DNA of 64,000 bases from Saussurea involucrata (Eukaryota > Streptophyta > Magnoliopsida > Asterales > Asteraceae). The stretch's first letter is position 1; each line of letters begins with the position of its first letter. The DNA lies in assembly GCA_033807775.1 (NCBI GenBank), contig CM066317.1, positions 16,441,370-16,505,369 on the forward strand, given 5' to 3'. Shown one piece after another: positions 32,586-45,074 of this stretch. A model generated the notes under the pieces. It searched no databases. It worked only from the letters and a program-made list of their open reading frames with translations, and was not told where the DNA came from. The position numbers and the translations under genes are program-made.

Positions 32586-35461
32586 ATGTCTTCATGCGAC
32601 GTTCTTGCTATCGGCACCGATTCCAAAACACCTTGCCTCTACCAAGGTGAGTACAGCCAGTGGCGGGACAGATTTATAATCTTCATAGAGTCGAAGGATA
32701 ACTTCGAGTATATCTGGCGAGCTCTAAGAGACGAGGCAATTCCTACACCCATGAATACCATTCCACCAGCTGCAGCAGGTGACCCACCTCGCTTCGTGAA
32801 AAAGACACTCACCGACATGACTGACGAGAAAGAGGCATGCTTGAGGGAGAAAAACATGCTAAAAGGTATCTTGTTCAGGCTCTACCCAACACGATCTACA
32901 CTGCCATCGACAGCTACAAAGAGACAGCAAAGGGCATGTGGGATCAGGTGGAGAAGATGATGCGCGGGAGCGAAGTCGGGAATCAGTTGAAGATCAACAG
33001 CTCCATAACCAAGTTCGATGGGTTTAAGCAGCGCGCCGACGAATCACTCACCCAGACCTATGAACGCTTTTGTCTCCTTCTCAACGAGCTTAACAAGAAC
33101 CATATCACTCGCTCAAACACGGAAAACGCGCTCAAGTTTCTCAACAACCTGTTGCCTGAATGGAAGGTATTTGCATCTCACGTCAAGCACAACCGATTGA
33201 TGGAAAATGTTGGCATCCACGAACTCTATGAGACGCTTCTTCAAGACGAAGATGAGGTGTTAGAAATCCTGAATGAAAAGAAGTTTGTATCCAAGCCGCC
33301 AGCTGATCCACTTGCTCTCATGTCTTCCAAATGAGGCAAATCTTCTGGGCGTCACTCCAAACGTGCCCAAAAGCAAAGCGAATCGAAGTTAGAACCTGAA
33401 GAAAAAGAAGACAGTGATTCTGATCCTGAATTATCTGCCATTAAGAAAGTGATGGCCCTGCTCTCAAAGTCCTTCCAACAAAAGTTCTACAAGCAACCGA
33501 CGTCTAATAATAAGCGCTACTCCACCTCTTCCAACAAGCGCCATGATTATAAGGACAAATATGAAGGAAAGAAGAAAGCTGATGAGCCCAACCATTCAGA
33601 CAAGAAAGAGAAGACAGAGAAAGATGACCGCAAGAAGAAAGACGAACCCGTGACTTGTTATAACTGCGGGAAGCTTGGTCATTTTGCAAAAGATTGTCGG
33701 AGGCCTGTTGTAAAGAATTCCTACTATTACAAGACGAAACTTGAATTGATAGAACAGAAGGAAGCTGGAGAAACTTTACTTGTTGAAGACGACTACTGGT
33801 TGGGTCGTTCTGATGATGAAAACGAGTCTGATGGTGCTGATGCTTTTATGGGCTATCACTCTCCCGCTGATGAAGAAAAGACAAAGTCAAGTCAGGTATG
33901 TGAATCTACTCCTAAAGATTTCTTTGATCAAATGCAATCTCTTGCTGAACGGATAGATTCCCATAAGGCCACTTCTAATGAACAACTGCTTGAGATTAGA
34001 TCACTATCTGAAAAGCTAGATGTTCAAACGCGAATAACTGAGAAATATAAGTCCGAAAATGCTAACTTAAAAGAAAAATGCAAAAATCTTTCAATAGCAC
34101 CTAAGGACTTAAGGGCCAAATTATATGAACTTCAGTCACAGTTTGATCAGTGTGTGAATGAGAAAGTAGAAATTGTTTACAAATGTTCTGCTCTTCAAAT
34201 TCAGCACAAGGAGTTTGTCGCTAAAATACTTGATCTTGAAACAAAACTCCACAAAAGAGGTCAAACTGATCAGACCATCCATATGAACAAACCCAAGGAG
34301 TTCACTTATTTTAACAAGGAATGGGGAATCGGATACGATAACCCACACTATTTGAAAAAGGGTATCTCCAAAAGACCTACACTGTATGATTTTGGTTGTT
34401 TTGGAATAGAGAAAATATATCCGGAATATGCGATAAAATGGACTGGTCCTCTTGAACCTGAAAAGGAAGAGGAAACTGAGGAATATAAGCGAAAAAACAT
34501 GTCTAAAATACAACTTCCCTTTTGTTATGAACCTTTGAACTATTACTATGAGAAAAAACAAAAGAAGTACCTCTCGAATGACTACTTCGATTGCTATAAG
34601 GTTGTAACGCCCAAGGATTCCTCCAAGAAGGATGAGGTCCAAGCAACCGAAACCGAGACTGAGACGGATGAGTTCAAACTCTATGTTCCCCCTCTCATCT
34701 TGGAAGCAAAGATAGTCGAGTTGGAGGAGTCACTCGAGAAAGAAAGGTCAAATTTTCAAAAGGAAAAGCAAGCGCTAATCACGGAACTTGAGAATCGAAA
34801 ATCGGTCAAAACCGAAGCTGTGTCTGATGAAGGACAGGAAATCCTTCGATGTGAAATCACTAAGCTCACATCAAAACTGGCTGCCTTGGCAACAGATGCG
34901 ATGAAAGAGCATACGAGATATGGTCAACTCCAAGAGCAGATTGACCAACTCCAGTCTGATAAGCAGATTTCACCCGAAACTTCCTCCAATTCATCTGATA
35001 CGTCTTCGTGTAAAGCTTTCATTGGAAAAATCTTTTCTACACAAGACGGTCAAGAAACTCAAGATAAGAGTGTTTTAAGGAATTTAAACTATGATTTTTT
35101 CTTAGCTTCCGCACCAAATTCCCCAAAGCAGACTGACACAAAGTGTTCCTCGCCTTCCTCGGCCAATCCAAGTCCCACTATCCTGGACATTGATTTTTTT
35201 GAATACATGAACTCCGAAGGCAATTCTGATGAAGAGTTTGAGTCGTTCCCCTTCGGCAAACCTCTTCCAAGTCATACTGATTTTTTGTCACCGGTAGTCA
35301 ATCGAATGGTAAATTTTCTAAAGGGTGATTGTTCTAAAACAAAGGCCCCAACTGTGATTAAGATTTCAAAAACGAAGCCGGTTTCTCAAAAAACAATCAC
35401 AGCCGAGGCAAAAGACCGAGCAATTGACTGCCAAAAATATTGGTTCCTCAAAAGCCACTGA
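32586..35461 (+). pseudogene. Copia gag with zinc knuckle and long coiled-coil tail, broken
   Basis: The gag frame opens at MSSCDVLAIG (32586), shifts frame near 32838, continues through a UBN2-type capsid region (LLNELNKNHI...), and is cut by TGA at 33332-33334. It then stays open from there to 35461. The CCHC knuckle CYNCGKLGHFAKDC lies at about 33656-33697. Downstream are heptad-like, Lys/Glu-rich segments (near 33930-34250 and 34690-34960), consistent with coiled coils. Such an extended gag is usual for SIRE/Maximus elements. The protein would package element RNA. The frameshift plus TGA (probably from CGA) mean no full product. Confidence 0.85.
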
Positions 35462-36065
35462 CCATGCTGTCCATGTTGTTTCAGATAAAACCGGTCGCGC
35501 TAAACAAGAAAAACCAAAGTGGCTAGCTAAGGAACCTGCCGAGGATGCTGCATCAAAGTCATTTAATACAATTTTTTATCCTAGAATGAACAAAAACGAT
35601 TGTGCTTGGAATCATATGAATGATTTTGTTAAACATGATGATAATTTTCCGATTAAACTTTATTCTATTCAGTAATTGATTCAATTATCGCATGATTGTT
35701 TGTGTTGTTCTAGTTGTGGTTGGAATGACTTTGATGATATTAATAATAATGATTGGTTTGGGTCATATCATATATATAATCATACACCCAAAAGCAAACC
35801 CCGTAAAACCAAAAAGAAACACCATACTCAACGGGGTTCCCAATCAGAGGTTAAACCACAGCAAGATAGGAAACCCACTTCAAAACGGGTTCCTCCTACT
35901 GAGGTTAAACGGACACCCAAGAGGCAACCTGCGCCGAAACAAGTTCCTCCAAAAAGTGTAAATCCTACACCCAAGAGGCACCATGTTTCAAAGCAAGTTC
36001 CTCCAAGAGGAGTCAAACCTAACCCTCCAGGACCCATGCAAATATGGGTACCTAAAGTCCGCTAA
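35424..36065 (+). pseudogene. Copia gag-pol junction segment
   Basis: A frame different from both neighbours overlaps the end of the gag frame. It has a TAA at 35673-35675 and ends at TAA 36063-36065. Its second part is a basic, proline-rich repeat: K(Q)VPP.xV(K/N)xTPKR units about 17 codons long occur four times (about 35870-36030). It joins gag to the protease region in SIRE-type elements. Confidence 0.65.
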
Positions 36066-36067
36066 AC

Positions 36068-39000
36068 TTGTTTTTGCAGGACGGTCATGTGTGGTACTTA
36101 GACTCTGGATGCTCCAAGCACATGACCGGAAGGAGGGAGCTTCTCACGAACTACAAAGAAGAATATGGTGGAGACGTGAGATTTGGGAATGACGACAAGG
36201 CACCGATTATGGGCTACGACGACATTATCAAAGACAAGATCACTATCAATAAGGTATCACACGTCGCGGGATTGGGACACAATCTGTTAAGTATCGGCCA
36301 ATTCTGCGACAAAGATCTCGAGGTCCGGTTCAAAACCAAAAGGTGTAGCATTCTCACCGACGACGGAACGGAGCTACTGGTTGGAAAGCGTAAGACCAAC
36401 CTCTACACCATCGACCTCGCAGCCCTGAAGTCCGATAACCCTGTCTGCCTGATGTCAAAGGCTAATTCCGAACAAGCATGGATTTGGCATAGACGTCTTT
36501 TGCACCTTAACTTCAAGAGTATCAACAAACTGGTGCTGGGCGGACACGTAAAAGGCATGCCCGATCTTCAATTCATGAAGGATCGACTCTGTGGGGCATG
36601 TGAGATGGGAAAGATGAAGCGAGCGACGCACAAGCCGAAGGCCGCTCTAAGCACGTCCCGGTCCCTCGAACTTATCCATATGGATTTGTGTGGACCGATG
36701 CGTGTTCAGAGCATCAACAAGCGCAAATACGTCCTGGTGATGGTGGATGACTTCTCACGCTACACATGGGTCAAGTTCCTTCGCACAAAAGACGAAACTC
36801 CGGAACTGAAAATCAATCATTTGAAGACCATCCAGATGAATCTTCAAAGTCAGCTTCAGACTATCAGGACCAACAACGGGACGGAATTCAAGAATCAAAC
36901 GGTGAATGGCTATCTGACTTCTGTCGGTATTTCGCAAACCTTCTCGGCAGCTCGCACTCCTCAACAAAACGGAGTGGTGGAAAGGCGCAACCGTACCCTG
37001 GTCGAAGCGGCTCGCATGATGCTTTCTCAATCCAAACTGCCGCTATTTCTGTGGGCTGAAGCGGTGTCTACTGCTTGTTACACGCAAAACCGCTCCATCA
37101 TCAACAAGCGGTTCAACAAGACGCCGTACGAGATCATCAACAAACGCATTACGAACATCAAGTACTTCCATGCATTCAGATGCACTTGCTACGTCCTAAA
37201 CGACAACGACGATCTCCGCAAATTCAGCCCAAAGGCGGACGAAGGAGTTTTCATCGGATACTCCATGCAGGCTAAGGCGTATCGCGTTTACAACAAACGG
37301 ACTAAAACCGTTACCGAAAGTGTAAATGTGACATTCGATGAAGCCGCAGATTTGGCTTCTGAACACATCAGTTCAGAACCCGGTTTAACTGGCGTGCTAG
37401 CTTCCGAACTTCCACGTTCAGGATCTGCACAAGCGACAGTAAATCCGAATCATGCATCTTCATCGAATGCTGATCTTCCATATTTAAATTTACTGTTCAA
37501 ATATTTTTATGATGACATATTTAACGTTTCTACCCCTCATGTCTCAGCACAACCACGACTTGAAGATGCTCGCATCGAGGATTCGGCGAATCTATCTGGT
37601 CCGCCACCTTCGACAATCACACCTTCCATCACTGTGGAGACATCTCAACCGTCATCATCAACTTCATCTGATACTACTACCCCCTGGAGGAACCAGTAAT
37701 AGACCCGGAGATCGCTCCTAATGATTCGTCATCTGCTACAATCGACGATCAGCCTCTGCATTCCTCGGAACCAGAAGTTGCTCAACCTTCGACGAATCCT
37801 CCCCCATCTCCTCCGAGAAACCAACCAGCTACACTTGAAGCGGTACAAGACCTTCCATCTGGTAACTATGTGAATCCGGACGCCTCACATTCAACTCAGC
37901 AGCCGCTTTCGCATACCACCAAATGGACGAAATCTCATCCCCTGCACCAAATCATCGGTGATCCCTCCACTCCTGTCCAAACGCGAGGCACATTAGCCAA
38001 TTTCTGTCTCTTCTCCGGCTTCTTGAGTAAGATCGAACCGACAAATGTACGCGAAGCACTAGAAGATCCGGACTGGGTAATAGCCATGCAAGAGGAGCTC
38101 AACCAATTCGAGGCTCTCAAGGTATGGCGACTTGTCCCACGTCCAACCCACAAGACGGTGATCGGAACCAAGTGGATCTTCAAGAACAAGAAGGACAAGG
38201 ACGGCATCGTAGTCCGCAACAAGGCACGTCTCGTGGCTAAGGGATACCGTCAGCAAGAGGGGATTGACTACAACGAGACATACGCTTCGGTGGCGAGGAT
38301 AGAAGCTATACGTATGTTCCTTGCATACGTCGTGTACAAAAACTTCACGGTCTTCCAAATGGATGTGAAGACCGCATTCCTCTACGGCGATATCAAGGAA
38401 TAAGTGTACGTATCACAACTGGAAGGATTCGTGGACGATGCAAAGCCTGATCATGTCTACGTTCTAGACAAGGCGCTTTATGGTCTAAAGCAAGCTCCAC
38501 GAGCCTGGTACAACACTTTGTCCGAGTTCTTGCTAAAATCAAAATTCACACGAGGTAAGATAGATTCAACTCTTTTTATCAAGAACGAAAAAGGTCATAT
38601 TGTTTTAGTTCAAGTGTATGTCGATGATATAATTTTCGGCTCTACTAATCCTCAGTATGCTAAGAACTTTGCAAAGCTCATGGGACAATTTTTTAAAATG
38701 AGTATGTTAGGTGAGATGAATTTCTTCCTTGGTCTTCAAGTTAAACAACTGTCGACCGGGATATTCATAAACCAGGCTAAGTACATCTGGGATATTCTTA
38801 AGAAATTCCAGATGGAACAGTCCTCACCAATGAAAACTCCCATGGAACCCGGTACAAAGCTTCACACCGATCCTAACGGAAAGGATGTAAACACTAAAAC
38901 GTACCGGGGACTGATTGGTTCTTTGATGTACCTAACTGCTAGTAGGCCGGATATCATGTTTTCAACTTTTCTATGCGCCCAATTTCAATCAAAACCAAAA

Positions 39001-39564
39001 GAGTCTCATTTAATAGCTGTCAAACGAATTTTTCGTTATTTACGTGGTACTGCTGATCTTGGCTTGTGGTACCCGAAAGAGATAGGTTTTGAACTATCCG
39101 CTTACTCTGATGCGAACCACGTGGGCAGCATGATGGATCGGAAGAGCACATCGGTCCATGTGCAGTTCTTGGGCGATATCTTGGTGAGTTGGGCATCTAT
39201 AAAGCAGCAGTGCGTCTCTATGTCGACTGCCGAGGCGGAATACGTGGTCGCCGCGAGCTGCTGTTCTCAAGTGATTTGGATGTGGACCCAACTCAAGGAC
39301 TACGGATTTACTTACGTAAAGGTGCCCATCTACTGTGGCTCGAAGAACGCAATTGCCATATCCAGCAATCCGGTCTAGCATACGAAGACAAAACACATAG
39401 ACGTTCGATACCACTTTATCAAGGATCACGTTGAAAGAGGTACAATTGAACTCTATTTTGTAAATACAGAACATCAGTTAGCAGACCTATTTACAAAACC
39501 CTTGGACGAAAAACGTTTTAATACTCTGTTATCCAAGTTAGGTTTGCTAAATCTGAAGACTTGA
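36068..39564 (+). pseudogene. Copia pol: protease, integrase, RT, RNase H; broken
   Basis: Order: protease with WYLDSGCSKHMTG, GAG-pre-integrase (WHRRLLHLNF), integrase core (HMDLCGPM, VDDFSRYTW, TPQQNGVVER), reverse transcriptase (GTKWIFKNKKDKDG, catalytic YVDDIIFG near 38616) and RNase H (SDANHVG..., ADLFTKPL). Lesions: a frame change near 37690, TAA at 38401-38403 where a Glu is expected, and TAG at 39376-39378. The integrase residue at 36872-36874 is AAC (Asn) in TNNGTEF, where the family has the second catalytic Asp of D-D-E. So integration could not be catalysed even if the frames were intact. The last codons overlap no other gene. Confidence 0.9.
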
Positions 39565-40938
39565 TCTGTTTGTGTGCCCGACACAAGTTCCATACATCTA
39601 CGAGAAACTGTCCACTCATCCTCCGGTGTTCATACTCCCGATGATTGAGCATACACTTTCTCGCACCTGTATTCCACTTGTATCAGTTACACAGTTAGGT
39701 TGAGTCTCTGTATTTATTAGGTAGATTTCGTTTGTTTCCTTTCTTTCTTCGTGTGTTTCTTTTATTCACTACTGTCGTCTAGTTTCATTGGTTTTATATA
39801 TGTGCTTTCACAAGTGTTCATGTGTTTAGGGGGAGCATGACCAGCTATCAGGTAAGTTATTCTACTGTTGAGGGGGAGTGTCACACATGTTTTTCTTTCA
39901 CTGCCAGAAAAGTTTTTCAGTGTGTGGGCATTCCCGAGTGCACTTTCGATCACACTCCGTGCACATTTTGAGGGGGAGCACTACCATTAGTGTTCATCAT
40001 TTGAGGGGGAGCGTCTCAAATTTTCTTAAAAGTCTATAAGTTTTTTGTGTGTCGACGTCTCCTACTTCTCTCACACTCTTGTTCCGAGGGGGAGGAGGGT
40101 AATCCTCATGCAAAGGTCGAGGGGAACGGGAAAATTTCCTAAGAAAAGGTTCATTTTTATAACAAGTTGATGTTTCCGGACACTTACCCGGTAAGTTACC
40201 GGGTAACTGTGGTTACCGGGTAAGCTTACCGGCCCGGGTAAGTCACCCGGTAAGTGAGTCCTTATATATAATCTCACATACGGACACATTCATTATTTTC
40301 AAACTCTCCCGGTAACTTTCGCGAAAAACCTCCCAAACCCCTTTCCCACTCGGACACCATCCTATTGTGATCATTTCTTCGATTCCAGACTTCTCAATCA
40401 TAGGTATGTCTCCTCTATCACACTCGAATGATTTTCGATCATCATCACACGCACACATTCACGACTCAATGGCGATTCGATTGCCACAGTAAACTTACCG
40501 GGTTTCACAAACCCCTTTCAAACGTCGATTCTTTTACAGTGAGTTACATGTTTCGTAAATCAAGCTGGTGGTAAATAGTCATAGGTCGAACATCTTAAAT
40601 AGTCATAGTTCATTCCATCCGGTAACCTTCATGATCCGGTAACCGTACCTCACCCGGTAAACCCCATTTTGTCCGGTAACCATATTGTACCCGGTAAGTC
40701 CCATGTTACCCGGTAACCCCTATCTGTCAGGTCAGTTTTGCTTGTCCGGATACCCTGTTTATCCGGACACTGCTCGCGTCCAATTCCTTTGCATTCTCAC
40801 ACATTGTCAATCCCAATGTCCTGCTTTTACAGCCAGTCCTCAATCAACTGCTGATTGAGCCATTTGAATGCTAAGGTACGCTTTGAAGGTGATGTTATCC
40901 GGTCCACAATCTAACACTATACTTTTCAGGTATTATGC
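39565..40938 (+). other. Copia spacer between pol and the extra ORF
   Basis: No gene. At 39825-40100 it has five GAGGGGGAG motifs, each like a polypurine tract. At 40180-40280 and 40615-40745 it has clusters of TTACCGG/CCGGTAA motifs like those in the leader. Confidence 0.7.
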
Positions 40939-43900
40939 ATGGCGGACCAACAAGAGCAACCACAGCAAAACATCCCTCCTCTTGAGGATGTCATTGACGA
41001 CGAGGCCGACAATGCCCTAGTTCCCGCGGATTAGGAACTTGAAATAAATCCAAACAACCACCACCTTGATGCTGCTGCATTCAGACCCGATCATCGAGTA
41101 GTAGTTGATATATTGCTCGACCACCCGCTTCGCCGAGCACTGACCGTGACAATAGATGTGCCTCTCATTTATGTACATCAAGTATGGCACACGGCGAGGG
41201 TGGTCACCGTCAACAACGTTCAGACCATCACTGCCAACATCCTTCACCATACGTTCACTCTCACACTGGAATCCTTCCGCCGACTACTGTCCCTTCTGAA
41301 ACTAAATGCCGGAGGCCATGCAACATACGCACCCACCATCGATGATGTCACACTATGCGCTGAAGTTCGTGCGCTCGGATATCGCCACGTCCTCGACCGC
41401 CCGTCCGCTTTCAACAGATAATACATCGCCCCGGTCTGGTACATTCTCTTTTCCATCCTAAACCGATGTCTATCCTCACGATGGAAGGGGATAGACCAGT
41501 GCACCGTGGACTTTCTACGTTTATTTCACGCAGTTGTCTACAATCGACACATAGACTATGCAGCCGTCATTTGGCGTGAATTGGTGCTAGCCATCAGACA
41601 GACCGAGGGTACCAAAAAGAAGTTCCTTCGATTTCCGTGGTTCTTTGCTCTAGCCATTCGACAACATATGGATGCGAACCCTCTGATCCCACGATGACTC
41701 AACCATCTGGTATGTCCTCATCACAATCAACAATACTTGGTGATTCGTAACCCATCTGCTACCCCATCCATGCCTATACCTGAAGCCTTACTGGCACACA
41801 CGGACCCCACTGCACCGAGTATAGTAGAATATAGGCGAGAGTTAGGGAATCCCATGGTCCAGCCAGTGTCGGAGGGACCTCCCCAGGGACATAGAACCGA
41901 GGGACGAGAGGGTCCTAGGACAAGAGGTGGAAGAGCCCGGGCACCAGGGGCTCCCAGGCGGGGTGTATTGAGAGTACGTGGGAGGGGATCAGGCGTGGGC
42001 GGTGCAGTGGATACGCAAACCAGTATTTCCCAAGCCGGACCAAGCCATCAACCCATTCCCACCACCCGACCAATAACCGAAGCCGGCACATCGTCTAGAC
42101 AGATGCTCCACCGTGACCCCGAGCCCTACATATCTGACCCTCCTTCACTACCCAGGCAGGTTGAACAGGTGGAATCCGACTCCACCGAATCCGATATAGA
42201 TCGTTCTATACGGGCATCCTTAATCCCTACCCGTATCAGACCAAACCCAGATTTTACCGAAGGAATCCCATCTGACTCACCTACACCCCCACTCATCCCT
42301 TCTACCCAGCCTGATATGGGAGATACAAGGAGAGAGGAGGGAGTATTAGTTGAACAATTAGAACATGTGAGACGGAGGGAATTGAGGTCGAAAGCGAACC
42401 AAGAAAAATTAAGCCGTAAAGATAAAGAGGCTTCTGAGCGACCCCAAACCAGTGTCATCCAGGTAGCCACATCTGCTATCCCGTCTCATCCGTTGGGACG
42501 GGGTATTGAAGAAGCCGCCGTAGACCTAGAGGCGCAAGTGCACAACCTCCCTAGCCACTTATCCGTCTCTCAAAAGACGGATGTTTCATCTTTACACGGG
42601 GAATTAGCACAACTTCTACAGATCTCTCACTCAGAGAGTATTGGTATTGAAACAAGAGACCAGCAACCCCCGGTCTCGACTTCATTGGACGCACTATTGA
42701 GTCTAGAGCCATTTGTAAATGTTACTTCTTCGGCTAGGACACAGGATGAGACTCACCAAATCGATGCTCTTCGTGACTCGATCGGAACTTCTGTAGTGTC
42801 TCCGCCTTTAAGCGGAACACGAGGATCGGAAGGAAATCCTACCACGGCTACCCCTGTGCCAACTGTGAACGTAGGTTGCTCTGCCTCTAAGGTAGATGCC
42901 TCAACGGGTAATCTAAGTGATCCCGGAGTTACTTTACCCGACTTTGTGTCACAAGGGTCTCTGGACAACACCCTCAAGGTTGTCCGCGAGGCAATGGAGC
43001 AGCGCCTCACCGCAGAGCTCGATAAACTGAAAAGCCTGATCAAAGGAAAAGAGAAGATAGTCGACGCTAAAACCGCACCAACACCTCCACCGGCTCCCGT
43101 TCAGCCAACCTACTCGGTGGACACCCTGAAGACTATGCTTTTGGATCAGCTGCTCCAGCAATCTGAAACCAACGCCTCTACCGAAGCAGACCTGATCTTC
43201 GTTCTACGATCCTAGGTATCTGCTCCATCGTCATCCATCACCACCAGAATGGATCAGCTTGACACGACTCTCAGAAATGTTCAACAAGCGCTCAAAACGC
43301 TGTCCGAGAGAGTCGCCTCCATGGAAGAAACCTGCAAGAGTCAAGCAGGCGGTCTAAAGCGAAGACACGATGATCAGGATGATCCTGATCACCGTGAGGG
43401 GGAGAATAAAAGACAAAGATTAACCGAGACCGCCACGATCCTCACTGAAACTACTGTGGTTCAATAGGAACCGTCAACTGCGGCAAATACAACTGAAGAA
43501 CAACCTGAAGCCGAGTTGAGTTTAGTCGAGATGGTTATTGATATGGACATCTCTGACGATGAAGACCCGACGGTTGAAAATCCCGAGGGAGCAACACAGG
43601 AATTCGTTACATATGAAGCATCAGATAGGACCGAACTACAACTGATAGATCCAGACTCCCAGATCGACCCGGAGACCGAAAATGCATGGTACGAAAAAGC
43701 CGCCTGTGCTGTAAATCTCCAGGTAAACCTGATCTTTCCTACTGATGAAGACGACAACGTTTACTACAACCTGTTTCTGCTGCAAAATCTGTATGGTACA
43801 CCCGTTCACTCTGCTCAAGCCGCCGAGACTTCTACAAGACCCGAAATGACAACTGCTGAAAATTCGACATCTCCTCAACAATCGACAACTTCAGATCATC

Positions 43901-44795
43901 CTCTTCCTCAACAGCAATAAATTCGATGGGAGAAAGTTATGATCTTCATTCCTCACCTGGAGGAATCTCTGAAGAAGCTGTATGTCCATAGGTTACGCCC
44001 TATCGAGCCGACTTTTTGCCTTGGGATTTCTCACTTCGATAAAGAATACCAAGGTCAGTACATAAATGCCATGAAGCGGTGTCTACCAGTTAGCCAAGTC
44101 CGAACCAAGCACAAGATCACTGAAGTGCTGAACATCCAAACCGGCCGAATCCTTAGAGTTATGTTTCCAGTTTTCACTGTCCGACGAGAAGACGATAATG
44201 AATGGAAAATTTCTGAAGCTGACTTTAAGAACCTTAGACTGTTCGACATACTTGCTATACTGAAAGACCTCCGAACCAGAACCATCCGTCCGCTTCAAGT
44301 AACAAAGGCTCTCGAAGCAATTCGTCGATTCATGATTCACTCAATCATGATGTCCTATCTCTCATATTTTCAAATAGGAATCGAGAACAGAGCGAAGAAG
44401 ATAAACCTGCTGAAACCGAATCTGAAAGCGCCCGAACTGAAGATGTATCCCGAGAACGCACTGCTTCTAGAACCTAAATTTGGGATAGTCTACTTCAACG
44501 AATAGAAAGAAAAGAGGTTTCTACGCTTCAGCCATGTCGACAGATTTTGCGATGGCACGCTCTTCAAAGTCCAAGATGCTCTTCGAAAAATCATTACTTA
44601 TGAATCAGAAATCAAAAGGTTTCGTATGTTCCAAGATCGAATGAGATAACCGCACGAAATGCTTTAGAAGTGATTGAAGAACGCATCGACTACCGCCAAG
44701 CCATCAGAACGTTTAAGATACACTTTGCGCTTCGAAAGAGATACGTTGATAACTGGCGCGAACTCGAACTTCAATTCAAAGGGGGAGATTGTTAG
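40939..44795 (+). pseudogene. post-pol 'env-like' ORF of the Copia element
   Basis: One frame runs from ATG 40939 to about 44645, interrupted only by stops at 41032, 41419, 41695, 43213, 43465, 43918 and 44503. A frame change near 44646 then continues through the polypurine tract to a TAG at 44793-44795, three bases inside the 3' LTR. That is about 1,285 codons. The N-terminal part has HPLRRALTVTIDVP and LIYVHQVWHT-like motifs seen in post-pol ORFs of Asteraceae Copia elements. The middle is Pro/Ser/Thr-rich with a KRRHDDQDD acidic-basic stretch; the C-terminal part is alpha-helical in character. I see no signal peptide or clear transmembrane helix, so 'env-like' describes position only. Function unknown. 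Confidence 0.7.
44778..44789 (+). promoter_or_regulatory. Copia polypurine tract
   Basis: AAAGGGGGAGAT directly precedes the 3' LTR; it would prime plus-strand synthesis. Confidence 0.85.
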
Positions 44796-45069
44796 GGTAA
44801 AATATTGGTTGAATAGAAGTTCAAGGGCTGAATTGTATTTCTTTATTTTAAGCCTTGTTAGTGAACGGGCCGTGGGCTTGTTACCACGGGCCCATTATAT
44901 ATAATGTTGTAATTAGCTTTGAATTAAGCTAGTTGTCATTTTAGCTTTCCTAATCATATTGTAAACTCTCTGCATATTGAAAGCAAATTGGTTGACCAGT
45001 TGAAATCATACCGTATTGTTATTCATCTATTGATTTCTTATTGTTCGTTGCACGATTCTGGAACTCACA
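44790..45069 (+). repeat. Copia 3' LTR
   Basis: 280 bp, 278 identical to the 5' LTR; followed by the TTAGA target duplication. Confidence 0.95.
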
Positions 45070-45074
45070 TTAGA

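Larger units (their letters stand above)
24426..45069 (+). mobile_element. Copia retrotransposon (SIRE/Maximus-like), 20.6 kb including a nested element
   Basis: Identical-length 280-bp LTRs (24426-24705 and 44790-45069) differ at two sites. The flanks carry the perfect duplication TTAGA (24421-24425 and 45070-45074), and the uninterrupted site exists in the other P copy near 17025. Order: LTR, Met-tRNA primer-binding site, leader with a nested Tat element, gag, protease, integrase, reverse transcriptase, RNase H, a long extra ORF, polypurine tract, LTR. Protease-integrase-RT-RH order defines Copia. The very long gag and the post-pol ORF fit the SIRE/Maximus lineage. Without the nested element it would be about 13.9 kb. 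All coding parts are broken by stops or frameshifts. Confidence 0.95.

Noticed and set aside
34136..34642. 168-codon minus-strand ORF
   Set aside because: It is the antisense of the Copia gag coiled-coil region and has no independent support.
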